A stretch of 5,805 nucleotides of DNA from an uncultured Oscillospiraceae bacterium (GTDB taxonomy: Bacteria > Bacillota > Clostridia > Oscillospirales > Ruminococcaceae): NCBI GenBank assembly GCA_910577365.1, contig CAJTMU010000124.1, positions 1 through 5,805 of the forward strand, read 5' to 3'. This document shows, piece after piece, positions 1 to 5,719 of this stretch (position 1 is its first letter; each line of letters starts with the position of its first letter). A program made the translations under genes and the position numbers. Below the pieces are notes generated by a model. It saw only the letters and a program-made list of their open reading frames with translations. It was not told where the DNA came from and searched no databases.

Positions 1-1198
1 TGCCGCCTATATCCGTGCCCAGCGCCAGCGCCCAAGCCAACACATTCAGTTCCATTCCGGTATTCGCCGCAAGGGACTGTATCACCGGCACCATTGTTGC
101 CGCAAACGGTATATTATCCACAACCGCGCTCGCAACAGCAGATACCCAAAGAATTATGCCTATCATCAGAATAGCGTTTCCGCCGCTTATCCGCCCGATA
201 AAATCGGAAACAAGAACAAGTATTCCTGTCTGCTCCAGACCGCCAACTACAACGAACAGTCCCACAAAAAACAACAGGGTCTTATAATCTACCTTTTTCA
301 TGATGGTAAAAATGCTCTTGCCAGCCGTAAGCAGCGTTACCGCAGCAATAACTACGCCTATAAAAGCAACCGTAAGCCCCGTCTGCGCGTGAGTCACCAG
401 CATGACTACCGCCGCAGCGAAGATAACGCAGCTTATAATAAAGCTTGTTTTGTTTTTAATAGCCTCAGTGGGCTTCGGGAGCTTTGAAATATCTATTTCC
501 TCTCCTTGTACGGATTGAAGCTCCTTTTTGAAAATCAGATAAAAGTATGCCACTACCGCTATTAAGCAAATACCCGCAATCAGTCCCGTGTTGATCAGGA
601 AATCCGTGAAGGAATAGCCCAGTGATGTACCGATGATTATATTGGGCGGATCGCCGCACATTGTTGCCGAGCCTCCAAGATTTGCACAGAATATCTCGGA
701 AATTATCATCGGTATCGGGTTAAATTTAAGCAGATGGGCAAGCTCAACCGTTACAGCTGCCAGAAACAGTATCACCGTTATGCTGTCGATAAACATCGCC
801 AGCACTGACGACATTATCATAAATGCAATAAACAGCGGTATTACCTTGTATTTCACCAGCTTCGCCAGCGTCATGCAAAGCCATCTGAAAAATCCCGCGT
901 TTGCCATGCCCTCTACCATTATCATCATACCTGCAATAAAGATGATGGTAGCCCAATTTATACCCGCGGTACTCTCCGAGGATTCGCCCGCGCTGTACCA
1001 AAATTCCACTGTGATGATGTTTTGCAGATTAAGCGTTTCCCAGAACGCATCAAAGCTGCGCATACACAGCCCGAAAACGATAACCGCGGTTGCCAAACCG
1101 CTTCCCAAAGTGATGTAATGCCGTGGGATCTTATCAATTATTATCAGAATAAACATTCCCACAAATATTACAACCGCAAAAATCTGTGCCACTAACAT
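1..1198 (-). CDS. ArsB/NhaD (P-permease) family ion transporter, C-terminus cut off by the window
   Basis: This reading frame has an ATG at 1198 and stays open to the left edge, giving 399 codons. AGGAGG (1207-1212) lies 8 bases upstream of the ATG and supports this start. The protein is mostly hydrophobic helices and should be a polytopic inner-membrane protein. Two halves with related motifs are visible, as expected for the ArsB/NhaD ion transporter superfamily. The first half has the FIDSITVILFLAAVTVELA segment (about 136-154) and GSATMCGDPPNIIIG (176-190). The second half has VVDNIPFAATMVPVI (359-373) and the start of GTDIGG (394-399), where the family usually continues GN-GT-IGASAN. A hydrophilic loop (about 224-250, with KKELQSVQGEEIDISKLPKP) probably separates the halves on the cytoplasmic side. 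Family knowledge suggests about 50-60 residues are missing. The substrate cannot be told from the sequence: relatives move arsenite, Na+/H+ or organic anions, and no ars regulator or reductase gene is visible nearby. It has its own promoter and is not in the pheST operon. Confidence 0.93.
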   Translation of the reverse strand, partial: MLVAQIFAVVIFVGMFILIIIDKIPRHYITLGSGLATAVIVFGLCMRSFDAFWETLNLQNIITVEFWYSAGESSESTAGINWATIIFIAGMMIMVEGMANAGFFRWLCMTLAKLVKYKVIPLFIAFMIMSSVLAMFIDSITVILFLAAVTVELAHLLKFNPIPMIISEIFCANLGGSATMCGDPPNIIIGTSLGYSFTDFLINTGLIAGICLIAVVAYFYLIFKKELQSVQGEEIDISKLPKPTEAIKNKTSFIISCVIFAAAVVMLVTHAQTGLTVAFIGVVIAAVTLLTAGKSIFTIMKKVDYKTLLFFVGLFVVVGGLEQTGILVLVSDFIGRISGGNAILMIGIILWVSAVASAVVDNIPFAATMVPVIQSLAANTGMELNVLAWALALGTDIGG

Positions 1199-1218
1199 TT
1201 CCTTTGCCTCCTGTCATG

Positions 1219-1234
1219 AAGCGCTGACGCGCTT
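1219..1234 (-). repeat. Small hairpin in the transporter 5' leader
   Basis: AAGCGC (1219-1224) and GCGCTT (1229-1234) form a perfect 6-bp inverted repeat around a 4-base loop. It lies in the roughly 50-base untranslated leader between the expected transcript start (about 1248) and the AGGAGG site. No U-tract follows, so it is not a terminator. It could affect mRNA stability or ribosome access, but a stem this short may be chance. Confidence 0.35.
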
Positions 1235-1254
1235 TCTCTATATTCCAAAGGCAT

Positions 1255-1283
1255 ATTATAGCACATAGTTAAACTTTTGTCAA
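1255..1283 (-). promoter_or_regulatory. Consensus vegetative promoter for the transporter gene
   Basis: On the minus strand a perfect -35 TTGACA (1278-1283) and a perfect -10 TATAAT (1255-1260) are separated by 17 bases. Transcription should start near 1248, about 50 bases before the transporter ATG at 1198. The exact match predicts strong constitutive sigma-A-type expression. I see no clear operator over it. Confidence 0.9.
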
Positions 1284-1347
1284 GCGGTTTGGTAGTTTTA
1301 TATTGATTTTTGTTGGTTCTTTATAAAATCATTCGATATTTGTTTTA

Positions 1348-1596
1348 TTAAGTCTGACCGAAAGCCATTAATTTAAAATATTTTCACTCACCGCCGCAAA
1401 CAATGCTTTGTATCATTTGCTTTGAAAGATGTTTGCAAACCCCGAAAATACCGGATTTACAGTGCAAATTTTTCAATTAATGAGGTAAAAAGCCACAGGA
1501 ATACTGTATGTATTTCAAGAATTTTTAATGACATTTGCGGAGATTTTGTAGTTTCTTTTGCACAACCCTTTACTGCAATGTCGGTCACCAACTTAA
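1348..1596 (-). other. Nested inverted-repeat region: candidate structured RNA or MITE-like element
   Basis: This noncoding stretch is bounded by imperfect inverted repeats: TTAAGT-N-TGACCGA (1348-1361) and TCGGTCA-NNN-ACTTAA (1581-1596), 13 paired bases with a 1-versus-3-base internal loop. Further complementary pairs nest inside in order: 1366-1369 with 1577-1580, CCGCAAA (1394-1400) with TTTGCGG (1534-1540), and ATTTGC (1415-1420) with GCAAAT (1464-1469). A perfect 10-bp palindrome lies at 1431-1440. A consensus minus-strand promoter (1615-1644) would start transcription about 12 bases before the outer stem. The longest minus-strand frame here is 43 codons from GTG at 1588 (25 from ATG at 1534), with no ribosome binding site, so a protein is not supported. 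No U-tract follows the left arm, which weakens the small RNA reading. Alternatives are a degenerate miniature transposable element, or a long leader of the transporter mRNA. I recognise no known RNA family. Confidence 0.35.
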
Positions 1597-1614
1597 AATT
1601 TTCTCTCTGGTTTT

Positions 1615-1644
1615 ATTATACAACATTTTTTCATTGCTTGTCAA
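1615..1644 (-). promoter_or_regulatory. Consensus promoter with no obvious gene downstream
   Basis: On the minus strand TTGACA (1639-1644) and TATAAT (1615-1620) are perfect hexamers with an 18-base spacer. The start site should be near 1608. It lies 11 bases past the U-tract of the pheST terminator, so it begins a new transcript. The only recognisable gene downstream is the transporter about 410 bases away, which already has its own consensus promoter. The promoter therefore either drives the inverted-repeat region at 1348-1596 or gives the transporter a second, long-leader transcript. Confidence 0.8.
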
Positions 1645-1655
1645 CCGCGTTCAGC

Positions 1656-1693
1656 AAAAAAATCGCGCCCTTTGACCCAAGAACGCGATTTTT
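1656..1693 (-). terminator. Intrinsic terminator of the pheS-pheT operon
   Basis: The arms AAAAATCGCG (1658-1667) and CGCGATTTTT (1684-1693) form a perfect 10-bp inverted repeat with a 16-base loop. The loop can add a short inner helix (1670-1672 with 1679-1681). Read on the minus strand, the stem runs into seven consecutive T residues (1662-1656), the standard Rho-independent layout. It begins 16 bases past the pheT stop codon. The run of A in the other arm means it could also work weakly on the plus strand. Confidence 0.92.
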
Positions 1694-1709
1694 GTCACTT
1701 TACCCAAAT

Positions 1710-4121
1710 TTATGCCCGCATTTTTGCTCCTATCGTCTTTTCAACACTCTCAACGATAGCCGCCATTGCCTCGTCCGCCGCAACGTCGGTAACGTCCGCG
1801 GAGCTGTCCGAGAGAGTCAGCGTGAACGTAAGGCTCTTTTTGCCCAAGCCGAGCTTTTCGCTCTCGTAAATGTCAATGAATTTCACGCTGCTCACACGCT
1901 TGTCAGCCGCCGATATCGCGTCCATGACCGCCGCGCAGTCGGTTTTCTTGTCAACCGTCAGCGACAGGTCGCGTCTTACTGAGGCATATCCGCTTTCGGA
2001 GCGGTATTTTATCTCCTTTTTAAACAGTCTTTCCAGCAGGGAATAATTTATCTCCGCTATAATAACGTTCAGGTCGGTCTTTTTGCCCTCCGCGATATTC
2101 AGCTTTTCCACCACCTCATACCGCAGCTTGCCGAGATGTCCTATCTTCTCTCCGCCGCAGTATATATCCGCCGTGATACCCGGGTGCAGATAGGAAACCT
2201 CTCCTCTCTCAAAGCGGAAACTCAGGCCGTTCGCCACAGCAAACGCCTCCAAGCTCTCCTTTACCGTGAAGAAGCTCTCACCCGCGCCGAATGCACCCAT
2301 ACAAAGTATCTTGCGTTCCTCAGGCGGCTCGGTAAGCGGCAGAGCCTTAGGCAGATAGATATTCGCAAGTTCGAAGAACCTGCCTTCAGAGTGATCCGTC
2401 TTTACATTGTCGGCTATAACGTTTATCATGCTGGGAGCCATAACGGTGCGCATTATAGACAGATTATCGGTGATGGGGTTGAGCAGTTCTATTGCCTTAT
2501 GCTCCGCCGCGTTTTCGGGGAGCATAAGCAGTGACAGCTCTCTGCGGGAATACATCGCCAGCGTCTGTACCTCATAGTACCCCTGAGCGCAGAGGAATTT
2601 CTTGCAGAAAAGCTCCTTGTTCTGCGCCGTATCAAGCCCGCCGTCGGTGACTTTGGCGCTGTCAAGAAACGTCGGGGTAAGGTGAGAGTAGCCGTATTCG
2701 CGTATTACTTCTTCAGCGGTATCCTGATATCCGTCTATATCCTCGCGCCAGCGGGGAACGGTTATTTCAAGGCTGCCGCCGTTCTGCGCCACGCCGAATC
2801 CAAGCGATTTCAGTATGGAAATTATCTTTTCCTCGGGTACCTCTATGCCCAGAACGCCGTTTACTTTCGCGGTCTGAACGGTTATCACGCGCTCATTTGT
2901 TGAAGCGCCCGCACTCTCGTCAAAGTGGGAGGAGCTTATTTGGGCTATTCCCAGCGACTGCACGAGATTTAGCGCTCTCGCCATGCCGCACTCCACGCCG
3001 TATTCGTCCACGCCCTTTTCATATCTTGCCGCCGCGTCGGTATGAAGCCCCAGTGCGCGGGCGGTCTTGCGTACGCTGTCGCGCATGAATTTCGCGGATT
3101 CAAGCAGTATCGCCTTTGTCTCGGGAACTATCTCGCTGTTAAGACCGCCCATGATGCCCGCAAGTCCAACAGGCTTTGATTTATCGCATATAAGCAGATT
3201 GCTGGGGTTGAGCAGGTTAGATTTTTCATTTAGCGTTATCAGCTCCTCGCCCTCCTTAGCTCTGCGCACCACTATCGAAGAGCCGTCCAGCGTGGACAGG
3301 TCGAACGCGTGCATGGGCTGACCTATCTCAAGAAGAACGTAATTGGTCACATCAACTATCGCGTCGATAGCTGCAAAGCCGCACGCCGAAAGTCGGCGCT
3401 TCATCCACTGCGGAGATTCAAAGTGCTTTACATCATATATATAATGACCCAGATAGCGCGGGCAGACGTCCTTTGCCTCTACCGTCACCGAGATATCGGG
3501 ATTTGTCGTGCCGTCGCACTCGTAGAAGTAATCCGGCTCTTTCAGCGGCTTATTAAGGAACGCCGCAACCTCTCTGGCAATGCCCAGCACAGATTGGCAA
3601 TCTGGACGGTTCGCGGTAATGGAAACGTCGAAAAGCCAGTCGTCCAGTTCCAGCACCTCTTTGATATCCTTTCCCGTTTCCGTATCGGGCGGCAGGATAA
3701 GTATGCCGTTTACCTCAGCTCCATTTATCCAATTATCGTCCACGCCAAGCTCCCCGCCCGAACAAAGCATTCCGTAGGACATCATGTCCTGCATTTTGCG
3801 GGGTGCTATGCTAATGCCGTTGGGCAGCTTTGCTCCCACCAGCGCCGCGGGAACTTTCGCGCCGACAAACACGTTGTCAGCTCCCGTAAGGATAACAATA
3901 TCCCTGCCGTGCTTTCCGCAATCGAGCTTACATATAAGAAGATGCGTGCCCTCATATTTCTCAAGCGCGGTTATCTCACCGACCACGACGTTTTCAATAT
4001 CTTTGCCGAGATAGATGGTTTCCTCAACCTCCAAACCCGCGCCGAACAGCTTTTCCACAAGCTCAGACGGCTGCGCGTCCATATCCACATAATCCTTTAA
4101 CCAGCTGTACAGAATTTTCAT
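1710..4121 (-). CDS. pheT: Phenylalanine--tRNA ligase beta subunit
   Basis: PheT pairs with PheS as an (alpha-beta)2 cytoplasmic enzyme that charges tRNA-Phe. The beta subunit binds tRNA and edits mischarged Tyr-tRNA-Phe. The protein has 803 residues, the usual size for bacterial PheT. The N-terminus MKILYSWLKDYVD is typical. An EMAPII-like tRNA-binding domain follows (about 40-150, with GEITALEKYEGTHLLICKLD and MMSYGMLCSGGELG). The B3/B4 editing domain (about 210-390) contains DVTNYVLLEIGQPMHAFD (257-274) and GLAGIMGGLNSEI (319-331). The B5 domain ends near 475 and includes VPRWREDIDGYQDTAEEV (455-472). Next come a catalytic-like core lacking aminoacylation residues (about 480-690) and a C-terminal ferredoxin-fold anticodon-binding domain (about 708-802, SVRRDLSLTVD, KKSLTFTLTL, GAKMR). 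The start is set by a GGGGGGAG purine run (4129-4136) seven bases upstream. It lies 18 bases after pheS and is co-transcribed with it. TDAAARYEKGVD (361-372) departs slightly from the common T(E/D)AS-RFERGVD. Nothing suggests truncation or frameshift. Confidence 0.98.
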   Translation of the reverse strand: MKILYSWLKDYVDMDAQPSELVEKLFGAGLEVEETIYLGKDIENVVVGEITALEKYEGTHLLICKLDCGKHGRDIVILTGADNVFVGAKVPAALVGAKLPNGISIAPRKMQDMMSYGMLCSGGELGVDDNWINGAEVNGILILPPDTETGKDIKEVLELDDWLFDVSITANRPDCQSVLGIAREVAAFLNKPLKEPDYFYECDGTTNPDISVTVEAKDVCPRYLGHYIYDVKHFESPQWMKRRLSACGFAAIDAIVDVTNYVLLEIGQPMHAFDLSTLDGSSIVVRRAKEGEELITLNEKSNLLNPSNLLICDKSKPVGLAGIMGGLNSEIVPETKAILLESAKFMRDSVRKTARALGLHTDAAARYEKGVDEYGVECGMARALNLVQSLGIAQISSSHFDESAGASTNERVITVQTAKVNGVLGIEVPEEKIISILKSLGFGVAQNGGSLEITVPRWREDIDGYQDTAEEVIREYGYSHLTPTFLDSAKVTDGGLDTAQNKELFCKKFLCAQGYYEVQTLAMYSRRELSLLMLPENAAEHKAIELLNPITDNLSIMRTVMAPSMINVIADNVKTDHSEGRFFELANIYLPKALPLTEPPEERKILCMGAFGAGESFFTVKESLEAFAVANGLSFRFERGEVSYLHPGITADIYCGGEKIGHLGKLRYEVVEKLNIAEGKKTDLNVIIAEINYSLLERLFKKEIKYRSESGYASVRRDLSLTVDKKTDCAAVMDAISAADKRVSSVKFIDIYESEKLGLGKKSLTFTLTLSDSSADVTDVAADEAMAAIVESVEKTIGAKMRA

Positions 4122-4139
4122 ATCCGTTCTCCCCCCTTA

Positions 4140-5159
4140 TCACGCCTTGAATTGCTCGAGAAAATCCCGATCGTTCTCAAAAAATTTACCCATATGAGGA
4201 ATGCCGTATTTCAGCATGGTAATACGCTCTATGCCTATTCCAAAGGCTATTCCCGAATACTCATCGGGGTCTATCCCACAGTTTTCAAGCACCCTGTTGT
4301 TCACCACGCCGCCGCCGAGCACCTCTATCCAGCCAGTGCCCTTGCAAAGCGAACAGCCTTTGCCGCCGCACTCAAAGCAGCTTACGTCAACCTCGACGCT
4401 CGGCTCGGTAAACGGGAAATACGACGGACGCAGGCGGGTTTTTGCACCCTCGCCGAAAATCTTCAGCACGAACCTGTCCAGCATACCCTGCAAGTCGCAC
4501 AGCGTTATGCCCTTGTCCACCACCAGACCCTCAAGCTGGCTGAACATCGGAGAATGCGTAGCGTCGCTGTCGGAGCGGAACACCTTTCCCGGAACAAGAA
4601 CCTTTATCGGCGGCTTCTGCCTGTCCATGGTGCGTATCTGTCCGGGGGAAGTGTGCGTTCTCAGCAGCAGATCGTCCGTCAGCCAGAATGTGTCCTGCAT
4701 ATCACGCGAGGGGTGATCCTTAAGCACGTTCAGGCGGGTGAAGTTATGGTCGTCGTCCTCGATCTCGGGACCCTCGTAAATATCAAAGCCCATTCCCGCG
4801 AAAACATCTATCATCTCCTGCCGCATTATGGATATCGGGTGCAGATTTGCGGGAGCGCGGCGAAGCGCGGGCAGGGTAACATCAATCGTTTCCTTTTCGT
4901 AGCGGCGCTCAAGCTCCTTTTGCTTAATTTCCGCCTGCTTGGTCTGATAAAGCTCCTGCGCCCATACGCGCACGTCATTCACAGCCTTTCCGAAAGAGGG
5001 CTTTTCCTCCGGGGGAACGCTTTTCATCTCCTTCATCAGACCCGAAATAACACCTGTTTTTCCGAGGTACTTCTGCCAGAATTCCGAAAGCTGCTCGCTG
5101 TCGAGCACGTCCCCGATCTTCTGCTTGTATTGCTCTTTAATCTCGCTGAAATCCTTCAT
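4140..5159 (-). CDS. pheS: Phenylalanine--tRNA ligase alpha subunit
   Basis: PheS is the catalytic subunit of phenylalanyl-tRNA synthetase. It activates Phe with ATP and transfers it to tRNA-Phe. The 339-residue length matches bacterial PheS. The N-terminal region (about 1-90) is charged and helical, as in the tRNA-binding coiled coil. Class II motif 1 lies around HPISIMRQEMIDVFAGMGF (107-125). Motif 2 includes LLRTHTSPGQIRTM (165-178) and GKVFRSDSDATHSPMFSQLE (191-210). Then come RLRPSYFPFTEPSVEVDVSC (242-261), a four-cysteine cluster (C261, C264, C269, C272), GTGWIEVLGGG, and motif 3 GIAFGIGIERITMLKYGI (303-320). I chose the ATG at 5159 because AAGGAG (5166-5171) sits six bases upstream and the protein then begins MKDFSEIKEQYKQ. 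An in-frame GTG at 5195 would add 12 residues without a binding site and would fall in a palindrome. GGGVVNNRVL (282-291) differs from the usual G-GMVHP-VL. It is controlled by the upstream T-box leader. Confidence 0.98.
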   Translation of the reverse strand: MKDFSEIKEQYKQKIGDVLDSEQLSEFWQKYLGKTGVISGLMKEMKSVPPEEKPSFGKAVNDVRVWAQELYQTKQAEIKQKELERRYEKETIDVTLPALRRAPANLHPISIMRQEMIDVFAGMGFDIYEGPEIEDDDHNFTRLNVLKDHPSRDMQDTFWLTDDLLLRTHTSPGQIRTMDRQKPPIKVLVPGKVFRSDSDATHSPMFSQLEGLVVDKGITLCDLQGMLDRFVLKIFGEGAKTRLRPSYFPFTEPSVEVDVSCFECGGKGCSLCKGTGWIEVLGGGVVNNRVLENCGIDPDEYSGIAFGIGIERITMLKYGIPHMGKFFENDRDFLEQFKA

Positions 5160-5181
5160 ACCGTTCTCCTTATTTTGATTT

Positions 5182-5295
5182 GAATTTTCCCGCACCGCAA
5201 GAACGCTGCTTTGCAGCGTTCTTGATATCCCGCTCGTAAAAGCTCTGCTCCACTTCGTTACGCTACGCTTTCACAAGAGGATTGCGGGAAAATTC
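5182..5295. repeat. 114-bp palindromic element between the T-box terminator and pheS
   Basis: GAATTTTCCCGCA (5182-5194) and its exact reverse complement TGCGGGAAAATTC (5283-5295) form a 13-bp perfect inverted repeat around 88 bases. The interior contains the 12-bp perfect hairpin at 5198-5224. The right edge resembles sequence near the window end: TTCACAAG, then GATT, then TTCTTGC (5270-5297 against 5781-5799). The ends lie between the T-box terminator and the pheS ribosome binding site, with the left arm ending 10 bases from that site. No open reading frame inside looks real, and I see no convincing target-site duplication. A miniature inverted-repeat element or REP-like palindrome is the simplest reading. 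It will be transcribed into the pheST mRNA. Confidence 0.55.
5198..5224. repeat. Perfect 12-bp hairpin upstream of the pheS ribosome binding site
   Basis: CAAGAACGCTGC (5198-5209) and GCAGCGTTCTTG (5213-5224) pair completely across a 3-base TTT/AAA loop. Neither strand has a T-run after the stem, so it is not an intrinsic terminator. In the pheST mRNA it would form about 26 bases upstream of AAGGAG, leaving the binding site free. It may act as an RNase barrier or a processing site, or simply be the core of the surrounding palindromic element. Confidence 0.8.
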
Positions 5296-5329
5296 TTGCG
5301 TGGGCGGAACGTTGTTCTTCGCTTGCGTT

Positions 5330-5350
5330 GCTTTGCTGCGTGAGCAAAGC
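5330..5350. repeat. 7-bp hairpin in the spacer between the T-box and pheS
   Basis: GCTTTGC (5330-5336) and GCAAAGC (5344-5350) form a perfect 7-bp inverted repeat with a 7-base loop. Direct copies of GCGTTGC lie beside it (5325-5331 and 5349-5355). No T-run follows on either strand. The rest of 5296-5416 holds no gene or other signal that I can support. The stretch looks like decayed repeat DNA. Confidence 0.5.
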
Positions 5351-5416
5351 GTTGCCCCTTGTTTACGATGCTTTTCTGCGCGGGTGAGATGTCGCTGTTT
5401 GTTTTTATTATACAAC

Positions 5417-5447
5417 AAAAAATCCCGCCCCATAAATGGGACGAGAT
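5417..5447 (-). terminator. T-box leader terminator (regulated)
   Basis: On the minus strand ATCTCGTCCC (5447-5438) pairs with GGGGCGGGAT (5431-5422) over 10 bp, including two G-U pairs, around a 6-base loop. The stem runs into consecutive T residues down to 5417. It directly follows the T-box sequence. Its 5' arm lies where an alternative antiterminator helix would form when uncharged tRNA-Phe is bound, so termination is conditional. Confidence 0.93.
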
Positions 5448-5667
5448 AACTCGCGGTACCACCCAAATTCGGAGCATTGCTCCGCACTTGACACACCTTA
5501 ACGCGGCGCAACGTTCCGTTTATAGACGAACTCTCGCCCTTTCGCGGACAACTCCCATGCTGAAATTCACCCCTCGCGGCGGCGGGACGCTCCCAGCCGA
5601 TGACGTCCATTCTCTGAGCCGCTTGTGCGAAAAGCTACTTACACATGTTCAACGTTTTTAAATTATT
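5417..5667 (-). promoter_or_regulatory. T-box riboswitch sensing tRNA-Phe charging, upstream of pheS
   Basis: This about 250-base leader turns on pheST when uncharged tRNA-Phe accumulates. Visible parts, in minus-strand order: the stem I GA (K-turn) motif AGAGA (5615-5611) in GGCTCAGAGAATGG; a distal stem closed by GGACG and CGTCC; and the specifier region GGTGAATTTCAGC, where UUC (5564-5562) is a Phe codon followed by the purine usual after specifiers. Next are the stem III hairpin CGGAGC-AAT-GCTCCG (5484-5470) and the T-box sequence GGGTGGTACCGCG (5464-5452). The UGGU of the bulge is complementary to ACCA, fitting the A73 discriminator of tRNA-Phe. The overlapping terminator follows. UUU at 5565-5563 is the alternative reading frame of the specifier and also means Phe. 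The specificity agrees with the downstream genes. Confidence 0.96.
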
Positions 5668-5673
5668 GCTCTT

Positions 5674-5702
5674 ATTATATCATGTTCCACCCGGTTTGTC
5701 AA
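5674..5702 (-). promoter_or_regulatory. Consensus promoter of the pheS-pheT operon
   Basis: On the minus strand TTGACA (5697-5702) and TATAAT (5674-5679) match the consensus exactly with a 17-base spacer. Transcription should begin near 5667, at the 5' end of the T-box leader. Such a strong promoter fits control by attenuation rather than by initiation. Its -35 overlaps the end of the inverted repeat at 5700-5719. Confidence 0.93.
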
Positions 5703-5719
5703 GGGCTTTTTTGCCCTTG
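5700..5719. repeat. Inverted repeat overlapping the pheS promoter -35
   Basis: CAAGGGC (5700-5706) and GCCCTTG (5713-5719) are exact reverse complements around six T residues. No T-tract follows on either strand, so it does not look like a terminator for an upstream gene. Position over the -35 would suit a protein-binding site, but nothing identifies one. The remaining bases 5720-5805 contain no gene that I can support. Confidence 0.5.

Noticed and set aside
633..1118. Plus-strand 161-codon frame, and the minus-strand frames at 744-1001 and 465-659
   Set aside because: All are out-of-frame shadows of the transporter gene, whose own frame is continuous and has family motifs.
1431..1440. GTTTGCAAAC palindrome as a LacI-type operator or cre site
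   Set aside because: A 10-bp palindrome alone, far from either promoter and without the fuller cre consensus, is not enough to call an operator.
1457..1588. Minus-strand 43-codon frame from GTG (25 codons from an internal ATG) in the inverted-repeat region
   Set aside because: No Shine-Dalgarno sequence precedes either start, the composition is AT-rich and no domain is recognised. Kept only as an alternative explanation for the orphan promoter.
1422..1982. Plus-strand 186-codon open frame spanning the intergenic region and the end of pheT
   Set aside because: It crosses the pheST terminator and runs antisense into pheT, with no promoter, no binding site and no recognisable protein family.
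4152..5183. Plus-strand 343-codon open frame opposite pheS
   Set aside because: It is antisense to an unmistakable pheS, has no ribosome binding site and no recognisable domain. It is a frame shadow of the synthetase gene, as are the plus-strand frames at 4201-4716, 3309-4100, 3784-4014, 3580-3777 and 2136-2534.
5160..5195. Upstream GTG start for pheS adding 12 residues
   Set aside because: The GTG at 5195 has no ribosome binding site and the extra residues are unlike PheS. The ATG at 5159 has AAGGAG at the right distance and gives the standard family length.
5263..5610. Minus-strand 115-codon open frame in the pheS leader, and the 68-codon frame at 5271-5477
   Set aside because: Both run through the T-box structure, the terminator and the palindromic spacer. 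The RNA structure explains this sequence better than a protein.
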